Shown here: piece by piece, positions 6,049 to 13,590 of the stretch
Layout: the number at the start of each line of letters is the position of its first letter
Position numbering within the stretch: position 1 is the stretch's first letter
Source: an uncultured Gemmatimonadota bacterium
GTDB lineage: Bacteria; Gemmatimonadota; Gemmatimonadetes; Gemmatimonadales; Gemmatimonadaceae
Direction: 5' to 3'
DNA: 14,399 nucleotides
Assembly: GCA_946480295.1 (NCBI GenBank)
Contig: CAMLIT010000109.1
Span: 1 to 14,399 of the forward strand
Position numbers and translations under genes: made by a program
The notes under the pieces: generated by a model
Told to the model about the DNA's origin: nothing
The model's database searches: none
Seen by the model: the letters and a program-made list of their open reading frames with translations, nothing else

Positions 6049-8760
6049 ATGCAGGGTGCCGAACGACTGCGGGCCGCCGAGGATGCCCGGCGCGAGAAGT
6101 TCTGGACGCGCTGGGGTCCGTACCTGCCCGAGCGCCAGTGGGGCACGGTGCGCGAGGACTACTCGGCCGACGGCGACGTCTGGCGCTACTTCCCGCACGA
6201 GCACGCGCGCAGCCGCGCCTATCGCTGGGGCGAGGACGGACTGCTGGGCATCTGCGACTTCGACTACCAGCTCTGCTTCGCCATCGCCCTCTGGAACGGG
6301 CGCGATCCGATCCTCAAGGAGCGGCTGTTCGGGCTCGACGGCCACGAGGGCAACCACGGCGAGGACGTGAAGGAGGCGTACTTCTACCTCGACAACACGC
6401 CCACGCACTCGTACATGCGGGCGCTGTACAAGTATCCGCAGGCGGAGTTCCCGTACACGCGGCTCGTGCACGAGAACGCGCGCCGGAGCCGCGCCGAGCC
6501 GGAGTACGAGCTGGTGGACACCGGCGTGTTCGACGAGGAGCGCTACTTCGACGTCGTCGCCGAGTACGCGAAGGCCTCTCCCGCCGACGTCCTGATCCGC
6601 CTGACGATCGCCAATCGCGGCCCCGAGGCGGCGCCGATCGCGCTCCTCCCCACGCTCTGGTTCCGGAACTGCTGGAGCTGGGGGCGCGGCGACGACGCGC
6701 GGCCGGTGATCGTGGCCGGCGTCGAGCGCGCGCTGATCGCGGAGCACCCGGTGCTCGGTGCGTATCACCTGCGCGCCGATCCGCGCGGCCGCGCGCCGGA
6801 GCTCCTCTTCACGGAGAACGACACCAACTTCCACCACCTGTACGGCACGCCGAATCCCACGCCGTACGTGAAGGACGCGTTCCACCGGTACGTGGTGAAC
6901 GGCGAGACCGGCGCGGTGGACCCGGCCGGCCGGGGCACGAAGGCGGCCCTCCTCTACCGCTGGACCATCGGGCCCGGCGAGAGCGTCCGCGTCGACCTGC
7001 GCCTCGCCGCCGACGGGGAGCGCGCCGGCGGCCGGTTCGGGCGCGCCTTCGACGAGGTGTTCGCGCTGCGGCGGCGCGAGGCGGACGCGTTCTACGACGA
7101 GGTGCTGCCCCGCACCGCGACCGCCGAGGCGCGCCGCGTGGCCCGGCAGGCGTACGCCGGCCTGCTCTGGACGAAGCAGGCGTACAACTACGTCGTCCGC
7201 GAATGGCTCGAGGGCGATCCCGCCCAGCCCCCGCCGCCCCCCGGGCGCTGGCAGGGGCGCAACCACGAGTGGCAGCACCTGTACAGCCGCGACGTCCTGT
7301 CCATGCCGGACAGCTGGGAGTACCCGTGGTTCGCCGCCTGGGACCTCGCCTTCCAGATGATCCCCTTCGCCCGGCTCGATCCCGAGTTTGCCAAACGACA
7401 GCTCGTGCTCCTGCTGCGCGAGTGGTACATGAACCCGAGCGGGCAGATCCCCGCCTACGAGTTCGCCTTCGACGACGTGAACCCGCCGGTGCACGCGTGG
7501 GCGGCGTGGCGGATCTACAAGCTCACCGGGCCGAAGGGCGCGCGCGACGTCCAGTTCCTCGAGCGCATCTTCCACAAGCTGCTCGTGAACTTCGCCTGGT
7601 GGGTGAACCGCAAGGACTCCGACGGCAACAACCTGTTCAGCGGCGGCTTCCTCGGCCTCGACAACATCGGCGTCTTCGACCGCAACAAGCCGCTCCCCGG
7701 CGGCGAGTACCTCGAGCAGGCCGACGCCACCGCGTGGATGGCCTTCTACGCCGCGACGATGCTCTCCATCTCGCTCGAGCTGGCGCTCCACGACGCGGCG
7801 TACGAGGACATGGCGTCGAAGTTCTTCGAGCACTTCATCCAGATCGCCGACGCGATGAACACCGTCGGCGGGACGGGAATGTGGGACGAGGAGGAGGGCT
7901 TCTACTTCGACCAGCTCGCCCTGGACGGCGCCCGGAAGCCGCTGCGCATCCGCTCCGTCGTCGGGCTGGTGCCGCTGCTGGCGCTGGAGTGCATCGACCA
8001 GGAGACGATCGACCGCCTGCCCGGCTTCAAGAAGCGCATGGAGTGGTTCCTCACGCACCGCGAGGACCTGCACCAGCAGATCTCCTGGATGCGCGCCGAC
8101 GAGGGGCTCAACCACACGCGCCGGCTCCTCGCCATCCCGTCGCGCGAGCGGCTGCTCCGCGTCCTCGCGCGCGTGCTCGACGAGAGCGAGTTCCTCTCCC
8201 CGTACGGCATCCGCTCGCTCTCACGCTGGCACCTCGAGCACCCGTTCACCCTCATCGAGGACGGCGCCGAGTACTCCGTGCACTACACGCCGGGCGAGTC
8301 GGACACCTGGCTCTTCGGCGGCAACTCGAACTGGCGCGGCCCCGTCTGGTTCCCGATCAACTATCTCTTCATCGAGGCGCTCGAGCGTTATCATCACTAC
8401 TACGGCGATTCGATGCAGGTGGAGTTCCCGAGCGGGAGCGGACGCTACATGCACCTCGGCCAGGTCGCACAGGAGCTCGCGGCGCGGCTCACCTCGATCT
8501 TCCTCCCCGACGCGACGGGCCAGCGGCCGGTGAACGGGACCGATCGCCGCTTCGCCGACAGCCCCAACTGGCGCGACCTCGTGCTCTTCTACGAGTACTT
8601 CCACGGCGAGACGGGGTGCGGGATCGGCGCGAGCCACCAGACGGGGTGGACGGCGCTCGTCACGCGCTGCATCGAGAAGGTCGCCGGCACCGTCGTGTCG
8701 CGCCCGTCCGGCGCCATGCAGGCCGTCGCCGACGCGGTCCCGGAGGCGGCGACGGGATGA
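6049..8760 (+). CDS. GH63-like glucosidase (MGH1-type family)
   Basis: A 903-residue protein of the large bacterial family usually annotated glucosidase or MGH1-like glycoside hydrolase (GH63 clan, (alpha/alpha)6 barrel). The N-terminal region has the hallmark block WGPYLPERQWGTVREDYS, followed by HARSRAYRWGEDGL, LKERLFGL and NHGEDVKE; this half is beta-rich. The catalytic barrel begins around residue 370 (LLWTKQAYNY) and contains WEYPWFAAWDLAFQ, where D432 is the best candidate general acid by analogy with other GH63 enzymes, and WRGPVWFPINYL from W762. No signal peptide is visible, so it is probably cytoplasmic. ATG 6049 starts about 17 residues before the conserved block and leaves an 11-bp gap after qor; no Shine-Dalgarno is visible. 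The 3' end overlaps the debranching enzyme gene by 4 bp, pointing to a joint role in breaking down glycogen, trehalose-like or mannosylglycerate-type compounds. The true substrate is unknown. Confidence 0.88.
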   Translation: MQGAERLRAAEDARREKFWTRWGPYLPERQWGTVREDYSADGDVWRYFPHEHARSRAYRWGEDGLLGICDFDYQLCFAIALWNGRDPILKERLFGLDGHEGNHGEDVKEAYFYLDNTPTHSYMRALYKYPQAEFPYTRLVHENARRSRAEPEYELVDTGVFDEERYFDVVAEYAKASPADVLIRLTIANRGPEAAPIALLPTLWFRNCWSWGRGDDARPVIVAGVERALIAEHPVLGAYHLRADPRGRAPELLFTENDTNFHHLYGTPNPTPYVKDAFHRYVVNGETGAVDPAGRGTKAALLYRWTIGPGESVRVDLRLAADGERAGGRFGRAFDEVFALRRREADAFYDEVLPRTATAEARRVARQAYAGLLWTKQAYNYVVREWLEGDPAQPPPPPGRWQGRNHEWQHLYSRDVLSMPDSWEYPWFAAWDLAFQMIPFARLDPEFAKRQLVLLLREWYMNPSGQIPAYEFAFDDVNPPVHAWAAWRIYKLTGPKGARDVQFLERIFHKLLVNFAWWVNRKDSDGNNLFSGGFLGLDNIGVFDRNKPLPGGEYLEQADATAWMAFYAATMLSISLELALHDAAYEDMASKFFEHFIQIADAMNTVGGTGMWDEEEGFYFDQLALDGARKPLRIRSVVGLVPLLALECIDQETIDRLPGFKKRMEWFLTHREDLHQQISWMRADEGLNHTRRLLAIPSRERLLRVLARVLDESEFLSPYGIRSLSRWHLEHPFTLIEDGAEYSVHYTPGESDTWLFGGNSNWRGPVWFPINYLFIEALERYHHYYGDSMQVEFPSGSGRYMHLGQVAQELAARLTSIFLPDATGQRPVNGTDRRFADSPNWRDLVLFYEYFHGETGCGIGASHQTGWTALVTRCIEKVAGTVVSRPSGAMQAVADAVPEAATG

Positions 8761-10694
8761 GGGACGATCGCGAGTGGCTGGTGACGGACGGCCTGGGCGG
8801 CTACGCGATGGGCTGCGCCGACGGCGTGCGCACGCGGCGCTATCATGCCTTCCTCCTCGTCGCGATGCAGAGCGACGAGCGCCGCTTCGCCCTCGTGAAC
8901 GACCTCGACGTGTCGGTGGAGGTCGACGGCGCCGTCGTCCCGCTCTCGTCGCATCGTTATGCACCCGACGCCCTGGCGCCGGACGGCGCCGCGCGGCTGG
9001 CGGCGTTCGCCGCCGAACCCTGGCCGACGTGGACGTACGCGGTGGCGCCCGGCCTGGAGGTCGCGTTCGACCTCTTCGCGCCGCGCGGGCGCGCCGCGAC
9101 GGTGCTCCGCTGGCGCCTCATCGGGGCCGCCGACCGCACGGCGACGCTGCACGTGCGCCCGCTCCTCTCCGGGCGCGACTGGCACGCGCTGCATCACGAG
9201 AACCCCGCCTTCCGCTTCGACGTCGAGCATCCGGGCGATCAGATCTGGCGGTGGTGCCCCTACCCGGGCGTGCCGCCGGTGGTCGCCCACGCGAACGCCG
9301 CGTACCGGCACGATCCGCAGTGGTACCGTGGCTTCCTCTACACCGAGGAGCGTGCGCGCGGGCTCGACCACGTCGAGGATCTCGCGTCCCCGGGCGTGCT
9401 GACGTGGGACCTCTCGGCGGGACGCGACGCCGAGCTGCTCCTCTCCACCTCCGAGGAGCAGCTCGGCTACCACGTCCCCGGCGACGTCGTCGCCACCTGT
9501 CGCGCGCTGCGCAACGCGGAGAAGGCGCGCATCGCCGCCTTCCGCCACCGGCTGCACCACTCCGCCGACGAGTACGTCGTCCAGCGGGGCCAGCGGCACA
9601 CGATCATCGCCGGCTATCCATGGTTCACCGACTGGGGGCGCGACACCTTCGTCGCGCTCCGCGGCCTCTGCCTCGCCATCGGCCGGCTGGACCAGGCGGA
9701 GCGCATTCTCGCCTCGTGGTGCGATGTCCAGTGCGGTGGGCTGATGCCCAACTACTTCCCGTCGCAGTCGAGCGCGCCCGCGTACAACTCGGTCGATGCC
9801 GGGCTGTGGTTCGTCGTCGCCACGCAGGACTTCCTGCGCGAATCGGCGCGGCGTGGCCACTGGGTGGACGGCGAACTCCAGCACCGGCTCACCGACACCT
9901 GCGAGGAGATCCTCCAGGCATACGTGCGCGGCGCGCCGCACGGCATCCGCATGGACGACGACGCGCTCCTCCGGGCGGGCGAGCCGGGGAGCACGCCCGC
10001 CGTCGCGCTGACGTGGATGGACGCGGTGGTGGACGGTCGGGCCGTGACGCCGCGCGTCGGCAAGCCCGTCGAGCTGCAGGCGCTGTGGGCGAATGCCCTC
10101 GCGTTCGGCTCGCGGTGGAGCGAGCACTGGGGCGACGTCGCCGATCGCGTCCGCCAGAGCTTCGCCGAGCGATTCTGGAATCCCGAGCGCGACTGCCTGT
10201 TCGACGTCGTGGACGTGGACCACCGCCCTGGCGCGGTGGACGCGACCGTGCGCCCGAACCAGATCCTCGCCGGCGGCGGGCTGCCGCACGCGCTCGTCGA
10301 CGGCGAGCGGCTGCGCCGCGTCGTGGACGCCGTCGAGCGGACGCTCTGGACGCCGATGGGACTCCGGAGCCTCGCACCGGACGACCCGGCCTACCGCGGC
10401 CGCTGCGAAGGCGGCCCCGCCGAACGAGACAACGCGTACCACCAGGGCACGGTGTGGCCGTGGCTCGTGCACGCCTTCGTCGACGCATGGGTACGCGCCA
10501 ACGGCGGGACGAAGGAGGCGTGGGCCGCCGCGCGTCGCCGCTTCCTTCCCGACCTCGCGCGCCATCTCGATGGCGCGGGGATCGGCCACGTGTCGGAGAT
10601 CGCCGACGGGGACGCGCCGCACACGCCGAGGGGATGTCCCTTCCAGGCGTGGTCCGTGGGCGCGACGATCCGCGCCTTCGGGCTGGGAACGTGA
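8757..10694 (+). CDS. Amylo-alpha-1,6-glucosidase / archaeal-bacterial type glycogen debranching enzyme (GH133)
   Basis: A 645-residue protein with the two-domain layout of this family: a GDE_N-type beta domain over about residues 1-230, opening with EWLVTDGLGGYAMG and TRRYHAFL, and a C-terminal (alpha/alpha)6 glucosidase domain over about 275-640. Conserved blocks are WFTDWGRDTF (289-298; D292 and D296), NYFPSQ, NSVDAGLWFV, VELQALWANAL, RPNQ, HQGTVWPWL and HVSEIADGD with E614, followed by GCPFQAWSVG. D296 (or D292) as acid and E614 as base are inference from related six-hairpin glycosidases. The enzyme would remove alpha-1,6-linked glucose stubs from glycogen branches. ATG 8757 overlaps the preceding stop (ATGA), and GGAGG at 8742-8746, 10 nt upstream, supports it. 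Its stop codon lies within the stem of the following hairpin. Confidence 0.93.
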   Translation: MRDDREWLVTDGLGGYAMGCADGVRTRRYHAFLLVAMQSDERRFALVNDLDVSVEVDGAVVPLSSHRYAPDALAPDGAARLAAFAAEPWPTWTYAVAPGLEVAFDLFAPRGRAATVLRWRLIGAADRTATLHVRPLLSGRDWHALHHENPAFRFDVEHPGDQIWRWCPYPGVPPVVAHANAAYRHDPQWYRGFLYTEERARGLDHVEDLASPGVLTWDLSAGRDAELLLSTSEEQLGYHVPGDVVATCRALRNAEKARIAAFRHRLHHSADEYVVQRGQRHTIIAGYPWFTDWGRDTFVALRGLCLAIGRLDQAERILASWCDVQCGGLMPNYFPSQSSAPAYNSVDAGLWFVVATQDFLRESARRGHWVDGELQHRLTDTCEEILQAYVRGAPHGIRMDDDALLRAGEPGSTPAVALTWMDAVVDGRAVTPRVGKPVELQALWANALAFGSRWSEHWGDVADRVRQSFAERFWNPERDCLFDVVDVDHRPGAVDATVRPNQILAGGGLPHALVDGERLRRVVDAVERTLWTPMGLRSLAPDDPAYRGRCEGGPAERDNAYHQGTVWPWLVHAFVDAWVRANGGTKEAWAAARRRFLPDLARHLDGAGIGHVSEIADGDAPHTPRGCPFQAWSVGATIRAFGLGT

Positions 10695-10722
10695 CAGGGG
10701 CGCCGCGAAGGGCGCCCCTGTC
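10693..10722. terminator. Bidirectional terminator-like hairpin between convergent genes
   Basis: A perfect 12-bp stem, GACAGGGGCGCC paired with GGCGCCCCTGTC, around the hexaloop GCGAAG. It overlaps the last two bases of the debranching-enzyme stop and lies 8 bp from the stop of the convergent minus-strand gene. No T-tract follows on either strand, so it is either a U-less hairpin terminator or an RNA 3'-end stabiliser. Its symmetry and position suggest it serves both genes. Confidence 0.7.
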
Positions 10723-10730
10723 CACTCAGT

Positions 10731-10994
10731 TCATTCCCAGCGGTTCGTGCGCTTCGGATCCCTGTCGCGATTCCCGGGGCGCGCCTGGTTGCGCGTCCCC
10801 CGCTGCTTGCCGCGATCGCGCAGCTCGAGCCGCTCCTGGTGCGACATGCCGTGCTTCGCCGAGGTGAGCTGCTTGCTCGCGCCGAGCGTCTTCCCTGCCT
10901 CGCTCGGCGACTTGCCCGCCCGGCGCGCCTCACGCGCCGCCTTGCGGCGCTGGTTCTCGTCACCTTCCATGTTGCGCTGCTGATTCCTCGCCAT
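10731..10994 (-). CDS. Small basic hydrophilic protein, uncharacterised
   Basis: An 87-residue, strongly charged protein (many Arg, Lys, Glu, Gln, Asn) without a hydrophobic segment. It starts MARNQQRNMEGDENQRRK, has a helical Arg/Ala stretch, a central SPSEAGKTLGASKQ block, then HGMSHQERLELRDRGKQR, and a Gly/Arg/Asn-rich tail that is probably disordered. I have a vague recollection of similar small stress-type hydrophilic proteins with a G-A-S-K core, but cannot name a family. The gene is well supported: on the minus strand it has an excellent ribosome binding site (GGAGGGAGG at 10999-11007) 4-8 nt before ATG 10994, and it ends at a shared terminator-like hairpin. A longer in-frame start at 11066 is less likely since it ignores that site. 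It is the only credible minus-strand gene here, transcribed divergently from the lipoprotein gene. The net positive charge would suit nucleic-acid binding, but that is speculation. Confidence 0.7.
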   Translation of the reverse strand: MARNQQRNMEGDENQRRKAAREARRAGKSPSEAGKTLGASKQLTSAKHGMSHQERLELRDRGKQRGTRNQARPGNRDRDPKRTNRWE

Positions 10995-11086
10995 CCATCC
11001 TCCCTCCGAGGGCCATGGGCGAGGGATCAACATTCGTACCGGCGAGCCGCGGCGCGACGCGTGCAACGGGCTCCACCGGACCTCTC

Positions 11087-11797
11087 ATGCGCGCGCTCCT
11101 CCTCCTTCCACTGATCGCCCTCTGCGGCTGCGGCTTCCTTCCGCGCCCGCAGCTCACGGCGGCGGAGACGGACCTGCTCGAGGCCGCACCGAAGCCGGCG
11201 CCGCGCGATTCCACCTTCGACGGTTGCGACGCCAACGGCTCGCCTCCCGACGGCTTCCTCAACGAGCGCAAGAACCGGATCGACGACGCCCGCCGCTACC
11301 TGCCGGTGCGCTGGCGTGTCGTCGCGCGGCTGCCCTGGCCGGCGACGGTGGGCTATCGCTTCCGCAACCTGTGGACGCGCGGCGAGCAGCGCGCCGTGGC
11401 GCGCTTCGAGGGCGCGCCCGTTCGCGTCGAGGGCTACCTGGCCGGCGAGCGGCTCGAGATCCCCGAGCCGCCGAACTGCTACGGGCGCAGCGAAGCGGAC
11501 CGCGACTTCCACCTCTGGCTCACCGAGGGCCCGCACGGACACGACCGCGACGCCATCGTCGTCGAGATCACGCCGCGCGTGCGGGCGATGCATCCCGGGT
11601 GGACGCTCGATCGGATCTCCCGGGTCGTGCGCGAGCAGTGGCCCGTGCGCGTGAGCGGCTGGCTCATGCTCGACCAGATGCATCCCGAGCTCGTGCGCGT
11701 GAACCGCGTCACGATGTGGGAGGTCCATCCCATCATGCACGTCGAGGTTCGCCAGCCGGACGGGCGCTGGGTCCAGCTCGACGACCTGCCCCCCTGA
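11087..11797 (+). CDS. Predicted lipoprotein, function unknown
   Basis: A 236-residue protein starting MRALLLLPLIALCGCG: a short hydrophobic signal with a plausible lipobox L12-C13-G14-C15 (signal peptidase II cleavage before C15), so likely membrane-anchored on the periplasmic side. The mature part resembles, from memory, widespread unnamed hypothetical proteins with an OB-fold-like beta core: FEGAPVRVEGYLAG, then DFHLWL (140-145), IVVEITPRV, HPGW (169-172), VRVSGWLMLDQMHP and HPIMHVEV (214-221). Four histidines (H142, H169, H214, H218) recur in these conserved-looking blocks and could be functional, possibly metal-binding, which is inference only. ATG 11087 is chosen for the signal peptide; upstream in-frame starts (from 11015) would bury it. 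It is followed after 22 bp by the DUF1003 fragment and then by a secreted protein, forming an envelope-type cluster. Confidence 0.75.
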   Translation: MRALLLLPLIALCGCGFLPRPQLTAAETDLLEAAPKPAPRDSTFDGCDANGSPPDGFLNERKNRIDDARRYLPVRWRVVARLPWPATVGYRFRNLWTRGEQRAVARFEGAPVRVEGYLAGERLEIPEPPNCYGRSEADRDFHLWLTEGPHGHDRDAIVVEITPRVRAMHPGWTLDRISRVVREQWPVRVSGWLMLDQMHPELVRVNRVTMWEVHPIMHVEVRQPDGRWVQLDDLPP

Positions 11798-11819
11798 TCC
11801 GACGTTCGTCATCCTCGCC

Positions 11820-12116
11820 ATGGTCGCGTCGGTCGAGGCGATCTTCCTCTCGACCTTCGTCCTCATCTCGCAGAACCGGATGGCCGAGGTCGAGGACCGG
11901 CGGGCGGACCTCGACTTGCAGGTCAGCCTCCTCGCCGAGCACGAGATCACGCGCCTCGTGTCGCTCGTGACGGAGATGGCGAGGCGCATGGGGATCGACG
12001 AGGCGCTCGACCCGGCGCTCCAGGAGCTGCGGCGGGACGTGCGCCCCGAGCGGGTGCTCGAGCGGATGGATGCGCACGAGGACGTGATCGAGCGAGGAGG
12101 GGACGGGACATCGTGA
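11820..12116 (+). CDS. DUF1003 family membrane protein, 5'-truncated remnant
   Basis: A 98-residue frame containing the unmistakable C-terminal half of a DUF1003 protein: SVEAIFLSTFVLISQNRM, then DRRADLDLQVSLLAEHEITR and a helical tail ending in RPERVLERMD. Intact family members are usually about 150-200 residues with two membrane helices; here only the second helix remains. The family-like sequence extends upstream of the first start codon in the same frame: DPTFVILA is encoded at 11796-11819, overlapping the end of the lipoprotein gene, but no ATG, GTG or TTG exists in that frame back to a TGA at 11700. No Shine-Dalgarno precedes ATG 11820. The upstream DNA encodes the lipoprotein, so the N-terminal half is missing, not frameshifted. 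It is either a decaying pseudogene or a single-helix derivative translated by coupling. Its stop overlaps the next GTG start. Confidence 0.75.
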   Translation: MVASVEAIFLSTFVLISQNRMAEVEDRRADLDLQVSLLAEHEITRLVSLVTEMARRMGIDEALDPALQELRRDVRPERVLERMDAHEDVIERGGDGTS

Positions 12117-12763
12117 AAGGGCTCATCAGCGCAGTCGGCCTGCTCGTGCTCGCCGCCGCGCCCGTGCACGCCCAGGAGCTCGGGGCCTACGGCGCGGTGG
12201 TCGACGGGAATCTCACGAACGTGCTCCAGTTCGGGTGGGGCGGCGGCCTCTCCTTCACCGCGCTGTATCATGCCCGGCTCGGCGCGCGCGTCGACGCCGG
12301 CTTCTACGAAGCGCTGCAGCACTATCGCGTGCCGCCGTGCGTCCCCGCGGGCACGCAGCCGTGCGCGGCCACGGCGGACATCGTGACGAGCCGCACGCCC
12401 TTCGACATGCAGGACGCGATGGTCGTGTACGCCCCGTGGACCGCGCCGGGCGGCCGCGTCTACGTCGGCGCGGGAGTGAGCCACTTCTCGTTGAGCAACG
12501 ACCAGGTCGGCGAGAACCGCGACAGCGTGTACTCGGCGAAGCAGACGGCGAACGGCACCGGCCCCGTGTTCATGCTCGGCATCATCGGCCGCCCCGACTG
12601 GCATCTCCAGATGGCCGGCGAGGCGATGCTGACGTACCACCTCACGGGCCGCCTGCGGAGCTGCGGCGCCGGCCAGGCACCGCCGCAGCCCCCGTTCTGC
12701 GGCAGCCTCGGCGTGACGGAGCTGCGGATCGGCGCGGTGTACACGCCGCGCTGGGAGCGCTGA
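12113..12763 (+). CDS. Secreted beta-barrel-like outer membrane protein, uncharacterised
   Basis: A 216-residue protein with a clear Sec signal peptide: MKGLISAVGLLVLAAAPVHA, cleavage expected after VHA at residue 20. The mature part alternates short beta-prone stretches (AYGAVVDG, LSFTALYHARLGARVDAGFYEA, GRVYVGAGVSHFSL, GPVFMLGIIG, LQMAGEAMLTYHLTG, TELRIGAVYTPRW) with polar loops, the pattern of small outer-membrane beta-barrels of the OmpW/porin-like kind, and it ends close to an aromatic residue. Four cysteines occur in two pairs (PPCVPAGTQPC and SCGAGQAPPQPPFC) that could form periplasmic or surface-loop disulfides. The start is GTG 12113, overlapping the preceding TGA as GTGA, with GGAGG at 12096-12100. 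Function is unknown; the barrel assignment is inference from the sequence pattern. Confidence 0.75.
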   Translation: MKGLISAVGLLVLAAAPVHAQELGAYGAVVDGNLTNVLQFGWGGGLSFTALYHARLGARVDAGFYEALQHYRVPPCVPAGTQPCAATADIVTSRTPFDMQDAMVVYAPWTAPGGRVYVGAGVSHFSLSNDQVGENRDSVYSAKQTANGTGPVFMLGIIGRPDWHLQMAGEAMLTYHLTGRLRSCGAGQAPPQPPFCGSLGVTELRIGAVYTPRWER

Positions 12764-12821
12764 GCGCGAGAGCCGGGCACGATGCGTGCGCGCGACGATC
12801 GCACGTCAACCGGAGGGACAC

Positions 12822-13037
12822 GTGGCCGATCGTCAACGCAGTGATCGCGAGGACCGGGAGTTCCGCGAGGATGAGAACCTCACGAACACCGACCGTGAAC
12901 GGCAGACCGACAAGGGGCTCGTCGGGCAGACCGGAGAGGACCGGAACCTGAGCGGGTCGGAGACCTATCGCACGCTCCCCGACCAGGGGGCGAGTCCGAA
13001 TCCCGGGAGAGAGGATCAGGGACCGGGACAGGGCTAG
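12822..13037 (+). CDS. Very hydrophilic 71-residue protein, probably disordered
   Basis: A small protein of almost wholly polar residues (Asp, Glu, Arg, Gln, Asn, Gly, Thr), starting VADRQRSDREDREFREDE (initiator Met from GTG), with no hydrophobic core, signal or membrane segment. The C-terminus is Gly/Pro/Gln-rich. The start at GTG 12822 is favoured by a good Shine-Dalgarno (GGAGGG at 12812-12817) 4 nt upstream; an in-frame ATG at 12786 lacks one. Composition suggests an intrinsically disordered or stress-related protein, but no family is recognised. It is the last gene of the plus-strand cluster and is followed 19 bp downstream by a GC-rich hairpin. The strong ribosome binding site is the main argument that it is real. 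Confidence 0.55.
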   Translation: MADRQRSDREDREFREDENLTNTDRERQTDKGLVGQTGEDRNLSGSETYRTLPDQGASPNPGREDQGPGQG

Positions 13038-13056
13038 CGCGCTGGGGAGAGGGATG

Positions 13057-13085
13057 CGGGACGCGTGCGGGAACGGCGCGTCCCG
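13057..13085. terminator. Hairpin after the 71-residue gene, possible terminator
   Basis: A perfect 9-bp stem, CGGGACGCG with CGCGTCCCG, around an 11-nt loop, starting 19 bp after the TAG stop at 13035-13037. There is no T-tract. The arms contain the heptamer GGGACGC and its complement GCGTCCC, the same unit as in the methyltransferase/MTHFR linker, so it may be a piece of the repeat family acting as a transcript end. Confidence 0.4.
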
Positions 13086-13190
13086 TGTCGTGTGTGCGGG
13101 AGGGATGTGCCGCCTGTCGAGAGCTCATCCGGTCCGCCTCCGCTGTGCCATGCGTCGAGCTCCTCCGCCTGGCGGGCATCACACGATGGG

Positions 13191-13338
13191 AGACGCGGAT
13201 GACCACGAATGGCGCGGATCGGCGCGGATCGCTCCGCGTGGCGGGACGGCTCCCCTCGCCGCGGCCGGCCCGGGGCCGGCGCACTCACCCCACCGCCCAT
13301 TAGCGCCGATTCGCACGATGTCCGCTCGATTCGCGTCT
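13191..13338. repeat. Inverted-repeat element, copy A
   Basis: The left arm at 13191-13230 (with GCGCGGATCG repeated twice at 13212-13231) and the right arm at 13299-13338 are imperfect reverse complements; both the AGACGCG ends and the inner ATCGGCGC blocks match. The 68-nt centre contains a near-perfect palindrome, GCCGGCCC-G-GGGCCGGC, at 13264-13280. The left part, including about 40 bp of upstream flank (from 13151), aligns with copy B at about 70 percent by eye. Confidence 0.6.
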
Positions 13339-13441
13339 GCTCTCTGGATGCTGGACGAGTAGAGGGCACGGCGGCGGCGACGAGGGGCTGGTCGCGTCGT
13401 GCGTAGCGATCCTCCGTCGGGCCGGCATCACGCGTCTCGAA

Positions 13442-13590
13442 CACGGATCCCACGGATGAACGTCACGGATGAACGCGGGTCGCTCCGCGTCGCGGCACGG
13501 CGCCTCTCACCGGCTCCGATGGTCCTGGGTGTCGCGCATTCCGGCTCACTGACCGCATCCGCTGCATCCGTGCGCTCCGTGGCATCCGCG
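13442..13590. repeat. Inverted-repeat element, copy B
   Basis: The left arm at 13442-13481 carries the CACGGATGAACG unit (with CCACGGAT and TCACGGAT) and the right arm at 13551-13590 carries its complement (GCATCCGTG, CTCCGTGG, CATCCGCG). The 69-nt centre opens with GCTCCGCGTCGCGGCACGG, close to the corresponding part of copy A (GCTCCGCGTGGCGGGACGG). Flank, arm and centre spacing all match copy A with an offset of 250-252 bp, indicating an old tandem duplication or paired insertion. Confidence 0.6.

Noticed and set aside
8589..10622. A 677-residue minus-strand frame opposite the debranching enzyme; similar long frames at 5863-8115 and 11027-12640
   Set aside because: These mirror well-supported plus-strand genes, have no recognisable motifs and read as shadow sequence.
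10995..11086. Divergent promoter pair between the basic protein and lipoprotein genes
   Set aside because: A TTGCAC-like -35 on the minus strand has a TACGAA-like -10 about 22 bp away, too long a spacing; no convincing pair on the plus strand.
12785..12805. Hairpin CGTGCG/CGCACG before the 71-residue gene as terminator or attenuator
   Set aside because: Only 6 bp of stem with a 9-nt loop and no T-tract; expected by chance in such GC-rich DNA.
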